Shown here: positions 32,224 through 44,978 of the stretch, piece by piece
Layout of the letters: each line of letters starts with the position of its first letter
How positions within the stretch are numbered: position 1 is the first letter of the stretch
From: Koleobacter methoxysyntrophicus
GTDB lineage: Bacteria; Bacillota; Thermosediminibacteria; Koleobacterales; Koleobacteraceae
Length of the DNA: 64,000 bases
Direction of reading: 5' to 3'
NCBI RefSeq assembly: GCF_017301615.1
Contig: NZ_CP059066.1
Span: forward strand, 2,215,001 to 2,279,000
Notes under the pieces: model-generated
What the model saw: the letters and a program-made list of their open reading frames with translations, nothing else
Told to the model about the DNA's origin: nothing
Database searches by the model: none
Program-made: the position numbers and the translations under genes

Positions 32224-32241
32224 AAAGAAGGAGGAGAACAT

Positions 32242-32745
32242 ATGTCTGTTACATTAACGCCTTTGGATATCCAGAAAAAGTCTTTTAAAAAGGGATTTCG
32301 AGGTTATGTGAAACAAGAGGTAGACGAATTTATCGAAAAAGTCAGGGTTGATTATGAACGTTTATATAAAGAAAATGCCGAAATGAAAGAATTACTGGAA
32401 GAATTAAAGGAAAAAATAAATCATTACAGGAATATAGAAGATACTCTTCAAAATACGCTGATTCTTGCTCAGCAAACAGCTGAAGAAGTTAAGGCTAATG
32501 CAAAAAAAGAAAGGGAACTCATAATTCGGGAAGCAGAGGAACAGGCAAAGAAAATCTTACAGTCGGCAAATTTAAAAGTGGTAGATGTAAACAGGGAATA
32601 TCAGGAAGCTTTAAAGGAGTTCAATATATTTAAAACCCGTTTTATTACTTTTTTAAAGGCTCAGCTTGAAATGATAGAAGCAGGAGAGTGGCCTGAAAAA
32701 ATTAATACTGAAGGAGGAGACCAGGAACATAAAAATGGAGAATAG
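32242..32745 (+). CDS. DivIVA domain protein
   Basis: 167 aa. LTPLDIQKKSFKKGFRGYVK and EVDEFIEKVRVDYERLYKEN form the DivIVA lipid-binding N-terminus; the rest is coiled coil. It probably marks poles and curved membrane at the septum. GAAGGAGGAG ribosome site. Overlaps the next gene by 11 bases. Confidence 0.93.
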   Translation: MSVTLTPLDIQKKSFKKGFRGYVKQEVDEFIEKVRVDYERLYKENAEMKELLEELKEKINHYRNIEDTLQNTLILAQQTAEEVKANAKKERELIIREAEEQAKKILQSANLKVVDVNREYQEALKEFNIFKTRFITFLKAQLEMIEAGEWPEKINTEGGDQEHKNGE

Positions 32746-32980
32746 AGTGGCTGTTGTAGGGATTGTCTTATTCCATCGGGGTGAATGTGCAAGAAGGGTT
32801 AATGAGATACTTTCGGATTACGGTCATATAATAGTAGGAAGAATGGGGATACCTTATAAAGAAAGGGGAGTTTCAGTAATTGCATTGATAGTCGATGGTA
32901 CTACAGATGAAATCGGGGCTTTAACGGGGAAATTAGGGAATATTAAGGACGTTAAGGTTCGTTCTGCTATTACAATATAA
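32735..32980 (+). CDS. TM1266-type iron-only hydrogenase system regulator
   Basis: 81 aa ACT-like protein (VAVVGIVLFHRGECARRVNE, then RMGIPYKERGVSVIALIVDG, TTDEIGALTGKLGNI). This matches the small NikR-C-like family annotated as putative regulator of Fe-only hydrogenase systems. No hydrogenase gene is in this window, so the target is unknown. ATG lies inside the divIVA-like gene with AGGAGGAGACC upstream. Confidence 0.8.
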   Translation: MENRVAVVGIVLFHRGECARRVNEILSDYGHIIVGRMGIPYKERGVSVIALIVDGTTDEIGALTGKLGNIKDVKVRSAITI

Positions 32981-32997
32981 TGCAAAGGGGAACGCTA

Positions 32998-33702
32998 ATG
33001 AAACTCGGTATTATTGGGGCTATGGAAGAAGAGATTATTCTTCTTCAGAATGAATTAGGGGCAGAATTGGCGAAAACAAAAGCAGGAAAGAAATTCTACA
33101 AAGGTAAATTTAAAGGAATAGAGATTTTTTTAACTGAATCGGGGATAGGAAAGGTAAATGCTGCAGTAGCAACCCAAATCCTGATAGACGATTTTGGAGT
33201 CGAGAAGATAATATGTACCGGTGTTGCAGGGGCTGTAAATAGAGAACTAGATGTTAAGGATGTGGTAATTTCTATAGATGTCGTTCAGCATGATATTGAT
33301 GTTTCAAAATACGGATACCCGAAAGGATTTATACCCAGATTAGGAATTCGAGAGTTTCAGGCTGATAAGGAGCTGGTTAAAATTGCCAAAGAAGCCGGTA
33401 ATAAAATCTTAAAAAACAACAAGGTACATAATGGCAGAATCCTTACAGGGGATCAATTTATTGCAGATAGAAAAACGGTAGAAGAACTATGGAAGGAATT
33501 TAAAGGTTATTGTGTGGAAATGGAAGGCGGGGCTATAGCGCAAACGTGCTTTTTGAATAAAATTCCATTTGTAATTATCAGGGCTATTTCAGATAGGGCT
33601 GATGGTTCAGCTCATATTGACTATAAATCCTTTGTTCATGATGCAGCAAAAAATTCCTTCTTGATAGTGATTAATATGTTGACCAGAATTGCTCAAATCT
33701 AA
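32998..33702 (+). CDS. mtnN: 5'-methylthioadenosine/S-adenosylhomocysteine nucleosidase
   Basis: Cleaves MTA and SAH to recycle adenine and thiopentose. 234 aa. N-terminal LGIIGAMEEEIILLQ with the catalytic Glu, ESGIGKVNAAVATQ, VEMEGGAIAQTC and the catalytic Asp in IRAISDRADG. Start at ATG 32998 after AAAGGGGAACG; the ATG at 32980 overlaps the previous stop and lacks a site. Confidence 0.95.
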   Translation: MKLGIIGAMEEEIILLQNELGAELAKTKAGKKFYKGKFKGIEIFLTESGIGKVNAAVATQILIDDFGVEKIICTGVAGAVNRELDVKDVVISIDVVQHDIDVSKYGYPKGFIPRLGIREFQADKELVKIAKEAGNKILKNNKVHNGRILTGDQFIADRKTVEELWKEFKGYCVEMEGGAIAQTCFLNKIPFVIIRAISDRADGSAHIDYKSFVHDAAKNSFLIVINMLTRIAQI

Positions 33703-33757
33703 TATAATTTTTTTTTAATTTTTGGTTACTATATTATCAGGAGGGAATGACAGCTAA

Positions 33758-34048
33758 ATGGAAGATGACTTTAGCACTCTTAAAAAACTCCTGATAAAAA
33801 TAGAAGAGTTTTCGATTAAAATGGAAAAGATGCGGATTGCTGAATATGTAAGTTTGATGGAAGACCCAATTAAGATTCTTTACACAAATTTTTTGGCAGG
33901 CATTGCCAGAGGTATAGGTATGGCTGTCGGTTTTACATTATTGGGTGCTATTACAATATATATTCTGCAAAAAATAGTAATATTGAATCTTCCGTTATTA
34001 GGTGACTTTATTGCAGATATTGTAAAAATCGTCCAGGATCAGTTATAA
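33758..34048 (+). CDS. DUF5665-like membrane protein
   Basis: 96 aa with an amphipathic N-terminal helix, a conserved-looking RIAEYVSLMEDPIKILYTNF then LAGIARGIGMAVGFTLLGAI, and one or two membrane spans. It resembles the small DUF5665 family found in spore-forming Clostridia; function unknown. TCAGGAGGGAATG ribosome site. Confidence 0.65.
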   Translation: MEDDFSTLKKLLIKIEEFSIKMEKMRIAEYVSLMEDPIKILYTNFLAGIARGIGMAVGFTLLGAITIYILQKIVILNLPLLGDFIADIVKIVQDQL

Positions 34049-34116
34049 AAGCAGGCATGACAAATAGACCCCAATATTCATAAATACGAGGTACTTAAGG
34101 AGGAAGCGCTGCAGCA

Positions 34117-34743
34117 ATGGATAAAAAATTATTAGAGAATTTCAGAACAAGATTATTGCATGAAAAGAAAGAACTGGAACAGGAAATAAAAAAAATAAAT
34201 GATTCGGGGATAGGAGAGCCTTTGAAAGAAGTTTCCGGGGAGCTTTCGAGTTATGACAATCATAGTTCCGATTTAGGAGCAGAAACCTTTGAAAGAGGTA
34301 AAGACATAGCCTTAAGGGATAATCAAAAGGTCATTTTGAAAAAGGTTAATGATGCCCTTGGAAGAATAGATAAGGGTTCATATGGTTATTGTGAGAATTG
34401 TGGTGGAGAAATTCCTTTAGAAAGGCTTGAAGCAGTCCCGTATGCCACACTATGTCTTAGATGCAGGGAAGAGATAGAAGCCCGTTCATATACTATGAAG
34501 AGACCTGTTGAAGAAAAGGCAATTTCTCCACCTTTTGGAAGAACTTTTCTGGACGGGGAAGATTCTACAGGGTATGATGGAGAAGATGCCTGGCAGGAAG
34601 TTGCCAGGTACGGCAGTGCTAATTCCCCCCAGGATGTGGGAGGAGCCGAATCCTATGAAGATATTTACATCGATAAAGAGGAACCTCGGGGGACGGTAGA
34701 AAGGATAGATAATCTCAGCAAAGAGGATGTTATAAATGAATAG
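34117..34743 (+). CDS. DksA/TraR C4 zinc-finger protein (YteA-like, sporulation-associated)
   Basis: 208 aa. Long N-terminal coiled coil (LLHEKKELEQEIKKINDSG), DNHSSDLGAETFERGKD, and a C4 finger YGYCENCGGEIPLERLEAVP then YATLCLRCREEIE. The extra C-terminal part (SYEDIYIDKEEPRGTVERID) is as in the YteA family of spore-formers. It could modulate RNA polymerase; evidence is family-level only. AAGGAGGAAG site. Confidence 0.88.
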   Translation: MDKKLLENFRTRLLHEKKELEQEIKKINDSGIGEPLKEVSGELSSYDNHSSDLGAETFERGKDIALRDNQKVILKKVNDALGRIDKGSYGYCENCGGEIPLERLEAVPYATLCLRCREEIEARSYTMKRPVEEKAISPPFGRTFLDGEDSTGYDGEDAWQEVARYGSANSPQDVGGAESYEDIYIDKEEPRGTVERIDNLSKEDVINE

Positions 34744-34766
34744 GTCAATTGTGTTAGATGTATTTT

Positions 34767-34792
34767 AATATCCCGGTTAGGGGTATTTTTTC
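34767..34792 (+). terminator. Terminator after the yteA-like gene
   Basis: AATATCCC / GGGGTATT stem, GGTTA loop, T run. Confidence 0.65.
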
Positions 34793-34821
34793 TTGAATAT
34801 TAGAACTGTATATGCTAAAAT
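34793..34821 (+). promoter_or_regulatory. Promoter of the lspA operon
   Basis: TTGAAT, 17-base spacer, TAAAAT, 40 bases before lspA. Confidence 0.65.
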
Positions 34822-34860
34822 TAATGCACGGTAAAATTTAGGAAGATGGAGTGGTTAATA

Positions 34861-35301
34861 TTGATCGTCTATTTCCTTATCGCCGGTATAATCGTATTAG
34901 ATCAATTAACTAAAATTTTGATTCAAAGGAATTTTGCCCTACACGAATCTCTAGGGGTAATCGAAAACGTTTTTCACATAACCTTTGTGCCTAATTATGG
35001 TGCTGCCTTTGGTATTTTAAAGGATAAAACATTTTTTTTCATATTAACGAGTCTTATAGTAATAATATCTTTTTTATTTTATTTAAAGTATGTTCCTAAA
35101 GAGAAAAAGATTTTAAGGTATGCCCTAGTTTTGCAAATTGGCGGTGCTGTCGGGAATCTGATAGATCGAATTCGATTGGGGTATGTAATAGATTTTCTTG
35201 ATTTTAGAGTTTGGCCGGTTTTTAATGTTGCCGATATGGCCATAGTGTTTGGGGTAGGGCTTTTAATATATCAGATCCTTTTAATACCGGAAAGAGGCTA
35301 G
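34861..35301 (+). CDS. lspA: Lipoprotein signal peptidase
   Basis: Membrane aspartic protease removing the signal peptide of prolipoproteins. Four membrane spans; DQLTKILIQR at the first helix end, NYGAAFGIL, and the two catalytic Asp in GGAVGNLIDRIRLGYVIDFL and NVADMAIVFGVG. TTG 34861 is preferred because family members start M-x-x-x-x-L-I and GGAGTGG lies upstream; ATG 34846 in frame is the alternative. Confidence 0.93.
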   Translation: MIVYFLIAGIIVLDQLTKILIQRNFALHESLGVIENVFHITFVPNYGAAFGILKDKTFFFILTSLIVIISFLFYLKYVPKEKKILRYALVLQIGGAVGNLIDRIRLGYVIDFLDFRVWPVFNVADMAIVFGVGLLIYQILLIPERG

Positions 35302-35312
35302 GTGTTATACCG

Positions 35313-38549
<3,237 letters not shown>

Positions 38550-38661
38550 TTTATTTAAACCTCCCCGCTCAAATTTCTATATTAGTATAACATTTAATTA
38601 ATTCATTTAAAAGGGAAGGAAAGGTTTTGGTTTGTGGATTAAATGGATTAAATTGCCAAAG

Positions 38662-38690
38662 TTGACGCTATCTATTATATAAGATAAAAT
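38662..38690 (+). promoter_or_regulatory. Promoter of the cobalamin-binding protein gene
   Basis: TTGACG, 17-base spacer, TAAAAT, 33 bases before the start codon. The 100 bases upstream show no obvious cobalamin riboswitch. Confidence 0.65.
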
Positions 38691-38722
38691 TTAATTAAAA
38701 AAACAAAGGAGGATACCTAAGA

Positions 38723-40357
38723 TTGAATAAAAAAAAGATATTAGGCGCTTCCTTGGGAAATTGCGTTCATGTTGGAGGAGTTATAAATTTTCTGCAGTTA
38801 GCCGAACAACAAGGGTATGACACGTTTTTCTTGGGCCCTGCAGTTTCAGTTGATGAATTGATCGGTGCTATTATTGAAAGCGAACCTGACATTGTTGCAA
38901 TTGGATACAGGTTAACTCCTGAAACGGCAGCTGTTTTGTTTAGTGAATTAAAAGAAAAAATAAATAGATTTAATTTAAAAGAAAAGAAATTTATTTTTGG
39001 AGGAACTCAACCAACCGCAGAAGCAGCCAGGAAGTCAGGGCTATTTAGCAAGATCTTCAATGGCAGTGAACATATTGATGAAATTATAAATTTCCTGAAG
39101 GGCACTTCAGCGTCAGGAGCAGTGGAAGAATATCCCGATAACCTGATTGATAGAATAAAATCGAAATATCCTCATCCGATTATCAGACATCACTTTGGAT
39201 TACCGGACCTTGAGCAAACTATAGAAGGTGTTAAAGTACTCGCCGAATCTAGGGTGCTAGACGTTATATCCTTAGCTCCTGACCAAAATGCTCAAGAGTT
39301 TTTTTTCAAACGGGACAAAATGAATAGAGCCTTGGATGGAGCCGGAGGAGTTCCGGTGCGAACCAAACAGCACTTTGAGAGACTGTACGAGGCAACCAGA
39401 AGAGGTAATTATCCATTAATGCGTTGTTATAGCGGAACTAACGATATCTTCAAAATGGCAGAAATGCTGCTGGAAACGATAAACAATGCCTGGGCTGCCA
39501 TACCTTTATGCTGGTATAATGTGCTGGATGGGAGGGGGCCGAGGAAGCTGAAAGAATCTATAAAAGAGAATCAAGAGTTGATGAAATGGCATGGAGAAAG
39601 GGGTATCCCTCTTGAAGTAAATGAAGCTCATCACTGGAGTCTGAGAGATGCTCATGATACTATAGCGGTGGTAATGGCATATTTAGCGGCATATAATGCT
39701 AAGAAAATGGGGGTAAAAAATTACATTGCCCAGTATATGTTTAATACACCTCCTGCAACTTCTCCGACGATGGATTTAGCTAAAATGCTTGCTAAAATTG
39801 AACTTATTGAATCACTGGAAGATAAAGATTTTATAACTTTTCGCCAGGTAAGGGCCGGTCTTTCCAGCTTTCCTACAGATTTAGACCTGGCAAAGGGCCA
39901 GCTTGCAGCATCCACCTATTTATCTATGGCGATTAAACCCCATATCCTTCATGTTGTAGCTTATTGTGAGGCCCACCATGCTGCAACTCCTGAAGACATA
40001 ATTGAAAGCTGTAAAATAGCAAGAGGAATCATCAGAAATATACTGAATGATATGCCTGATATGTTATCCGATGAAAAAATCCAGGCGAGGAAAAAGGAAC
40101 TACTTGAGGAAGCTAGTGTTTTACTCGATGCCATAAAAAACCTCAATCCCCATTGCGATGACCCTCTGTCAGATGCCGGCACCCTTGCCAAAGCTATAGA
40201 AATCGGTTTGCTGGATGCTCCTCACCTAAAAGGCAACAAGTGGGCAAAAGGGTTATTGCAGACGAGGATGATTAATGGTGCATGTTACGCCTATGACCCT
40301 CAACAAGGCAAAATATTAAAAGAAAAAGAAAGGATTGCGAGGGTAAAGGTCGAATAA
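38723..40357 (+). CDS. Cobalamin-binding mutase-like protein of unknown substrate
   Basis: 544 aa, TTG start after AAAGGAGG. Residues 5-125 form a B12-binding Rossmann domain: GASLGNCVHVGGVINFLQLA has the H-x-x-G of D-x-H-x-x-G, but with Cys14 in place of Asp; then GYDTFFLGPAVSVDELI and FIFGGTQPT. The rest reads as a TIM-barrel of the glutamate-mutase-E/aminomutase kind (NNAWAAIPLCWYNVLDGRGP; GIPLEVNEAHHWSLRDAHDT). Domain order (B12 first, barrel second) and lack of a partner subunit are unusual. Monocistronic with its own promoter and terminator. Substrate not identifiable from sequence. Confidence 0.65.
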   Translation: MNKKKILGASLGNCVHVGGVINFLQLAEQQGYDTFFLGPAVSVDELIGAIIESEPDIVAIGYRLTPETAAVLFSELKEKINRFNLKEKKFIFGGTQPTAEAARKSGLFSKIFNGSEHIDEIINFLKGTSASGAVEEYPDNLIDRIKSKYPHPIIRHHFGLPDLEQTIEGVKVLAESRVLDVISLAPDQNAQEFFFKRDKMNRALDGAGGVPVRTKQHFERLYEATRRGNYPLMRCYSGTNDIFKMAEMLLETINNAWAAIPLCWYNVLDGRGPRKLKESIKENQELMKWHGERGIPLEVNEAHHWSLRDAHDTIAVVMAYLAAYNAKKMGVKNYIAQYMFNTPPATSPTMDLAKMLAKIELIESLEDKDFITFRQVRAGLSSFPTDLDLAKGQLAASTYLSMAIKPHILHVVAYCEAHHAATPEDIIESCKIARGIIRNILNDMPDMLSDEKIQARKKELLEEASVLLDAIKNLNPHCDDPLSDAGTLAKAIEIGLLDAPHLKGNKWAKGLLQTRMINGACYAYDPQQGKILKEKERIARVKVE

Positions 40358-40406
40358 AGAGTATAAGGAAATAAGATTTTAGAAGGGATGCTTCTGTAAT
40401 TAATTT

Positions 40407-40432
40407 ATAGGTTCTCCTTAAAGAGGACCTAT
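40407..40432 (+). terminator. Terminator after the cobalamin-binding protein gene
   Basis: ATAGGTTCTC / GAGGACCTAT stem (one G-T pair), CTTAAA-type loop, then ATTTAATTTT. Confidence 0.65.
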
Positions 40433-40649
40433 ATTTAATTTTGGGTATATAACCGTTCGAACTAACAAAGGAGTTCCTCAACGACAATATTGATTACTCA
40501 TCCGATGGAGAATGCGCTGTTTTTTATCTTATCAAAATCCTTTTTTACTCAATTAATTATCCGTTGCTCTAAAATTTATGATACATATTTGTGGAGATGG
40601 TTAATGTGTCCAGAGCAAAAATGTTATACGCCATTAAGGAGGCAGTGGC
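40433..40649. other. Gene-poor stretch before a small membrane ORF
   Basis: No convincing gene, RNA or repeat seen. A short open frame from 40490 crosses it without a ribosome site and overlaps the better-supported small ORF at 40650. Confidence 0.5.
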
Positions 40650-40835
40650 ATGATAATAATAATGCATATAATTCTCCCTGTCTTATTTATAATGTGGATT
40701 TGGGCAGGAAAAGAAAAAAGTAAAATAGATTGGCTATTAAAAATACTGATCGCAGGAACCTTTCTTAGTTACATCTTTCTTACTGGAAACTGGGATCGAC
40801 CTTACCTGGCGGTTTTTAAAATACAGCTCAATTAA
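40650..40835 (+). CDS. Small membrane protein, 61 aa
   Basis: Strong TAAGGAGGCAG ribosome site 6 bases before ATG. Two hydrophobic spans (IIIMHIILPVLFIMWIWAG and LLKILIAGTFLSYIFLTG) separated by a charged loop. Its tail (NWDRPYLAVFKIQLN) ends abruptly, so it might be the start of a longer protein truncated in this lineage. Not recognised. Confidence 0.5.
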   Translation: MIIIMHIILPVLFIMWIWAGKEKSKIDWLLKILIAGTFLSYIFLTGNWDRPYLAVFKIQLN

Positions 40836-40869
40836 ATCTAATGACTAACTGGTAAAACAAGCATTTTAG

Positions 40870-40878
40870 TGATATAAT
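40870..40878 (+). promoter_or_regulatory. Extended -10 promoter of dapF
   Basis: TG-A-TATAAT, 30 bases before the dapF start. The -35 region is weak, which the extended -10 would compensate. Confidence 0.55.
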
Positions 40879-40907
40879 AAAAAAAACTGAATATGAGGGG
40901 TGTCAGT

Positions 40908-41738
40908 ATGAAATTCACTAAAATGCAGGGAACGGGGAATGATTTTATAGTAATAGATTGCATGGAAAGGGAGAACAAGGATTTAAAGCAGCTTGCGCCA
41001 AAATTATGTAACCGTCATTTTGGAATTGGTGCCGATGGAATTATAATGATTCTTCCTTCTGCTTCAGAGGATATAAAAATGAGAATAATCAATTCTGACG
41101 GCAGTGAAGCGGAAATGTGCGGTAATGGTATCCGCTGTTTTGCGAAATATATTTATACCAGGGGTATAATCAATAAAGAGAAAATTAGAGTTGAAACTCT
41201 GGCCGGTACGATAGTACCTGAGATAATTTTTAAAAACGGCAAGCCCGATATGGTTAAAGTTGATATGGGGGAACCCAGACTAAAAAGAAGTGATATACCT
41301 ATGGAAGGACCTGAGGGTGAGGTTATAAACGAACCCCTGTATTTGGATGGTATTGAATATAGAATTACCTGTGTGTCGATGGGTAATCCCCATTGTGTGA
41401 TCTTCATAGATGATATAAATGCTATTCCTATAAAAGAGATAGGCCCCGGAATAGAAAACCACAAGCTATTTCCACAAAAAACCAATGTGGAATTCATACA
41501 GGTTTTAAATCAAGGGGAGATTAAGATGAAAGTTTGGGAAAGGGGAGCAGGAGAAACTCTAGCATGTGGTACCGGTGCCTGTGCAAGCGGAGTAGCTTCT
41601 TATTTGAATAAAAAAACGGGAAGGAGGATTATCGTTCATTTACCGGGGGGAGACCTCCTGGTTGAATGGATGGATGACAATCATATTTATATGACAGGGC
41701 CTGCAGAGGAGGTTTTTACAGGGGAAATAATCTTATAG
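40908..41738 (+). CDS. dapF: Diaminopimelate epimerase
   Basis: Interconverts LL- and meso-diaminopimelate for lysine and peptidoglycan. 276 aa. Both catalytic cysteines are present: AEMCGNGIRCFAKY (about residue 72) and ACGTGACASGVAS (about residue 218). Opening MKFTKMQGTGNDFIVID is the family start, so ATG 40908 (after GAGGGGTG) is chosen over 40893. 12 bases before dapL. Confidence 0.96.
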   Translation: MKFTKMQGTGNDFIVIDCMERENKDLKQLAPKLCNRHFGIGADGIIMILPSASEDIKMRIINSDGSEAEMCGNGIRCFAKYIYTRGIINKEKIRVETLAGTIVPEIIFKNGKPDMVKVDMGEPRLKRSDIPMEGPEGEVINEPLYLDGIEYRITCVSMGNPHCVIFIDDINAIPIKEIGPGIENHKLFPQKTNVEFIQVLNQGEIKMKVWERGAGETLACGTGACASGVASYLNKKTGRRIIVHLPGGDLLVEWMDDNHIYMTGPAEEVFTGEIIL

Positions 41739-41750
41739 GAGGTAAGAAAT

Positions 41751-42917
41751 ATGGAAAAGGCTACGAGAATTAAAAAAATTCCGCCATACTTATTTGCAGA
41801 GATTGATAAGAAAAGAGAGGCGGCAATTAAAAGAGGGGTGGATGTTATCAGTTTGGGAATAGGTGACCCGGACCTTCCGACTCCTGGTTATATAATAGAA
41901 AGCCTCTACAGGTCTGTTCAAAATCCTACAAATCATCAATATCCCAGCTATATTGGGTCTTTGAACTTCAGGAAGGCGGTGGCAGACTGGTACAGAAGGA
42001 GGTATAATATTGAACTGGATCCCGAAACAGAGGTTATGGCTCTCATAGGCTCAAAAGAAGGGATAGCCCATATGTTTTGGGCATATATAGACCCTGAGGA
42101 TTATGCATTGATTCCTGACCCGGCTTATCCGGTATACAAAACAGGGACTATATTTGCCGGGGGCGTACCTTATATTATGCCTCTCAGGGCGGAAAATAAT
42201 TTTTTGCCTGATTTAAGTGCTATAGGTACTGAGATTGCTAAAAAGGCTAAACTGATGTTTTTAAATTACCCTAACAATCCTACAGCTGCAGTAGCTTCTC
42301 TCGAGTTTTTTCAGAGAGTAGTTGACTTTGCCAGGGAAAATAATATACTTGTCTGCCATGACAGTGCCTATATAGACATCACCTTTGATGGGTATAAAGC
42401 ACCAAGCATACTTCAAGCACAAGGGGCAAAGGATGTATGTGTTGAATTTGGTTCCCTTTCCAAACCCTTTAATATGACTGGATGGCGGATAGGTTATGCC
42501 GTAGGGAACAAAGAAGCACTGGCTAATCTTGCGGTAATTAAGACAAATATCGACTCGGGTCAATTCAATTCAATCCAGGATGCTGCTATAGATGCACTGA
42601 AAGGCCCTGAAGATCAGATAAATCGAATGATTGAGGTATATAAAAAGAGAAGGGACTTAGTTGTAGATACATTAAAAAATATTGGTATTGATATAGAAAA
42701 GCCAAAGGGGACTTTTTATATATGGGCTCCCGTTCCGCATGGGTATACCTCGGCCCAATTTGCTGAAATGCTTCTGGAACAAACAGGAGTAATTGTAAGT
42801 CCGGGTAATGCTTATGGTAATTATGGTGAGGGATATTTTAGGATCTCCCTTACAATTTCTGAGGCCCGATTAATAGAAGCATTAGAGAGGATGAAAAAAT
42901 ATTTAAAATTTAAATGA
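41751..42917 (+). CDS. dapL: LL-diaminopimelate aminotransferase
   Basis: 388 aa fold-type I aminotransferase making LL-DAP directly from tetrahydrodipicolinate. [31 protein letters not shown] and the PLP lysine in [20 protein letters not shown]. Position directly after dapF supports this over other class I aminotransferases. TAGGAGG ribosome site. It marks the aminotransferase variant of the lysine pathway, common in Clostridia. Confidence 0.9.
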   Translation: MEKATRIKKIPPYLFAEIDKKREAAIKRGVDVISLGIGDPDLPTPGYIIESLYRSVQNPTNHQYPSYIGSLNFRKAVADWYRRRYNIELDPETEVMALIGSKEGIAHMFWAYIDPEDYALIPDPAYPVYKTGTIFAGGVPYIMPLRAENNFLPDLSAIGTEIAKKAKLMFLNYPNNPTAAVASLEFFQRVVDFARENNILVCHDSAYIDITFDGYKAPSILQAQGAKDVCVEFGSLSKPFNMTGWRIGYAVGNKEALANLAVIKTNIDSGQFNSIQDAAIDALKGPEDQINRMIEVYKKRRDLVVDTLKNIGIDIEKPKGTFYIWAPVPHGYTSAQFAEMLLEQTGVIVSPGNAYGNYGEGYFRISLTISEARLIEALERMKKYLKFK

Positions 42918-42953
42918 TCAGTAAGGCTATTTCCAAATATCGGAGGGATAATT

Positions 42954-43832
42954 ATGGTTATAAGTATGACGGGCTACGGCCGGGGGGAATTAGAAAAAGA
43001 CGGTTTACACTTTAGAGTAGAAATCCGTTCAGTAAATAGCAGATACTGTGAGATTTATGTTAGACTACCAAACCATAACGTTTTTTTAGAGGAAAAAGTA
43101 AAGGAAAGAATCAAACAGTTTATTTCTCGGGGGAAAGTGGATGTTTATATAGATATAGAAATAGGTGAAAATTTTCAAAAGAAGATTAATATTGACAGAG
43201 GGATAATTAAAGCTTATTATAATGCAATAGAAGATTTAAAAAAGGAATTTGGCTTTAAAGAGGAGACGAGCTTATCTCTTCTCCTCTCTTTCCCTGATGT
43301 TGTTACATCAAAAGAACCCGTATTTGAAGGAAAGGAACTTTGGGAATTTTTATATCCCGCTGTAGAACAGGCCATTGGTGATTTAATTTATACGAGAAAA
43401 AGGGAAGGGACAGAATTAGCAAAGGATATTTCGAGGCGAATTAACCATATAAGCGAAATAATGGATAAAATTAATGAGAGGGTACCCCTAGTAGTAAAAA
43501 ATTACAGGGAAAAACTGAAGGAAAGGGTTATTGAAATTTTGGGAAAACAGGAGGTAGATCAAGAACGACTGGAGATGGAGATCGTTATTTTTGCTGACAA
43601 AAGTGATATTAATGAAGAAATTGTTCGCATATTTAGCCATATACATCAATTTAGAGAAACAATGGAATCTGATAAACCAATAGGCAGGAAGCTGGATTTT
43701 ATTTTGCAGGAAATAAATAGGGAAATAAATACTATTGGTGCTAAATCTAATGATATCCTCATTTCGAAACATGTAGTAGAAGTTAAGAGTGAATTGGAAA
43801 AACTACGAGAACAGGTTCAAAACATTGAATAG
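42954..43832 (+). CDS. YicC/YloC family endoribonuclease
   Basis: 292 aa. Family N-terminus [17 protein letters not shown] and C-terminus [20 protein letters not shown] then [14 protein letters not shown]. YicC proteins are RNases acting on small RNAs in E. coli; the role here is inferred. ATCGGAGGG site. Starts the conserved block yicC-remA-gmk-rpoZ-coaBC-priA. Confidence 0.92.
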   Translation: MVISMTGYGRGELEKDGLHFRVEIRSVNSRYCEIYVRLPNHNVFLEEKVKERIKQFISRGKVDVYIDIEIGENFQKKINIDRGIIKAYYNAIEDLKKEFGFKEETSLSLLLSFPDVVTSKEPVFEGKELWEFLYPAVEQAIGDLIYTRKREGTELAKDISRRINHISEIMDKINERVPLVVKNYREKLKERVIEILGKQEVDQERLEMEIVIFADKSDINEEIVRIFSHIHQFRETMESDKPIGRKLDFILQEINREINTIGAKSNDILISKHVVEVKSELEKLREQVQNIE

Positions 43833-43851
43833 AAATTTAGGAGGGAAAATA

Positions 43852-44121
43852 ATGGAGATAAAACTTATAAATATAGGATTCGGAAATATTGTGTCGGCAA
43901 ATAGGATTATAGCTATAGTAAGCCCAGAATCCGCACCAATAAAAAGACTAGTGCAGGAAGCCAGGGATAGAGGAATGCTAATTGATGCAACTTATGGCAG
44001 GAGAACGAGAGCCGTAATAATAACGGATAGTGATCATATAATTTTATCAGCCGTACAACCTGAAACAGTATCCCATAGACTGACAAATAAGGGGATTATA
44101 AATTCTGAAGTTCCTGAATAA
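43852..44121 (+). CDS. remA: RemA family regulator (DUF370)
   Basis: 89 aa. [20 protein letters not shown], then [20 protein letters not shown] and [20 protein letters not shown]: nearly the consensus RemA, a ring-forming DNA-binding activator of biofilm and osmoprotection genes in Bacillus. Start ATG 43852 after GGAGGG; the frame upstream is the end of yicC read out of phase. Confidence 0.95.
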   Translation: MEIKLINIGFGNIVSANRIIAIVSPESAPIKRLVQEARDRGMLIDATYGRRTRAVIITDSDHIILSAVQPETVSHRLTNKGIINSEVPE

Positions 44122-44139
44122 TTAAGGGGGAGAAAAATA

Positions 44140-44757
44140 ATGAGGCAGAGCGGTCTTCTCATTGTGATTTCAGGGCCTTCAGGAGCAGGTAAAGGGACAC
44201 TTTGTAAAGCCCTTCTTGATCGAATAAACAATTTAGAATATTCAGTTTCGGCTACTACAAGGCAGCCCCGAAATGGGGAAATCGATGGGCAAAATTATTA
44301 TTTTATTACTGAAGAAGATTTTATGCAAAGGATTAAACAAAAGGATTTTCTTGAATGGGCAAAAGTATATGATAATTATTATGGCACACCTAAGAAACCT
44401 GTTTTAGAAAAACTGAAAGCTGGTAAGGATGTCATATTGGAAATAGATATACAGGGGGCCATGGAAGTTAAAAAAAAATTTCCTGAAGGTGTTTTTATAT
44501 TCATAGCTCCTCCGTCAATAAAAGAATTGAAAATGAGAATATGCAAGAGGGGTACCGAAACCGAGGAAGCAATGTTAAAGAGAGTCAAAAGCGCTTATGA
44601 TGAACTAAAACATATATCAGAATATGATTATGTTGTTGTAAATGATGTGTTGGATAAAGCTGTAAATAAATTAACGGCGATAATAATTGCAGAAAAATGC
44701 AGGGTAAAAAGGAATTTAGGGTACTATTTTAATATTCAACAGGAGGGAGAAATATGA
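44140..44757 (+). CDS. gmk: Guanylate kinase
   Basis: Phosphorylates GMP to GDP. 205 aa. P-loop [15 protein letters not shown] (residues 11-25), [37 protein letters not shown], and the lid region [22 protein letters not shown] site. Its stop overlaps the rpoZ start (ATGA). Confidence 0.97.
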   Translation: MRQSGLLIVISGPSGAGKGTLCKALLDRINNLEYSVSATTRQPRNGEIDGQNYYFITEEDFMQRIKQKDFLEWAKVYDNYYGTPKKPVLEKLKAGKDVILEIDIQGAMEVKKKFPEGVFIFIAPPSIKELKMRICKRGTETEEAMLKRVKSAYDELKHISEYDYVVVNDVLDKAVNKLTAIIIAEKCRVKRNLGYYFNIQQEGEI

Positions 44758-44960
44758 TTTATCCTTCTATCGATTCTCTTGTACAAAAGGTTGATAGCAA
44801 GTATACACTTGTTATAGCTGCTGCTAAAAGGGCAAGACAGCTGGTTGAAGGCAGCAGTAAAAAAATTGAAGCAAAGACGAGCAAACCGGTATCTATTGCT
44901 CTCTATGAAATAGAAAATGAAAAGGTATTTTATAAAAGGACTAAATCGGGTATAAAATAA
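44754..44960 (+). CDS. rpoZ: RNA polymerase omega subunit
   Basis: 68 aa. [20 protein letters not shown], then [11 protein letters not shown], the conserved omega N-terminal helix set that clamps beta-prime. Coupled to gmk by overlap with AGGAGGGAG upstream, the standard order in Firmicutes. Confidence 0.95.
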   Translation: MIYPSIDSLVQKVDSKYTLVIAAAKRARQLVEGSSKKIEAKTSKPVSIALYEIENEKVFYKRTKSGIK

Positions 44961-44978
44961 CCTGGATGGGGTGGTAGT

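Noticed and set aside
38550-38722. Cobalamin riboswitch ahead of the B12-binding protein gene
   Set aside because: The gap is only 173 bases, with the promoter 33 bases from the start codon, so no room for the roughly 200-base RNA.
40490-40723. 77-codon frame after the cobalamin protein gene
   Set aside because: No ribosome site, odd composition, and it overlaps the 61-aa membrane ORF that has a strong site in another frame.
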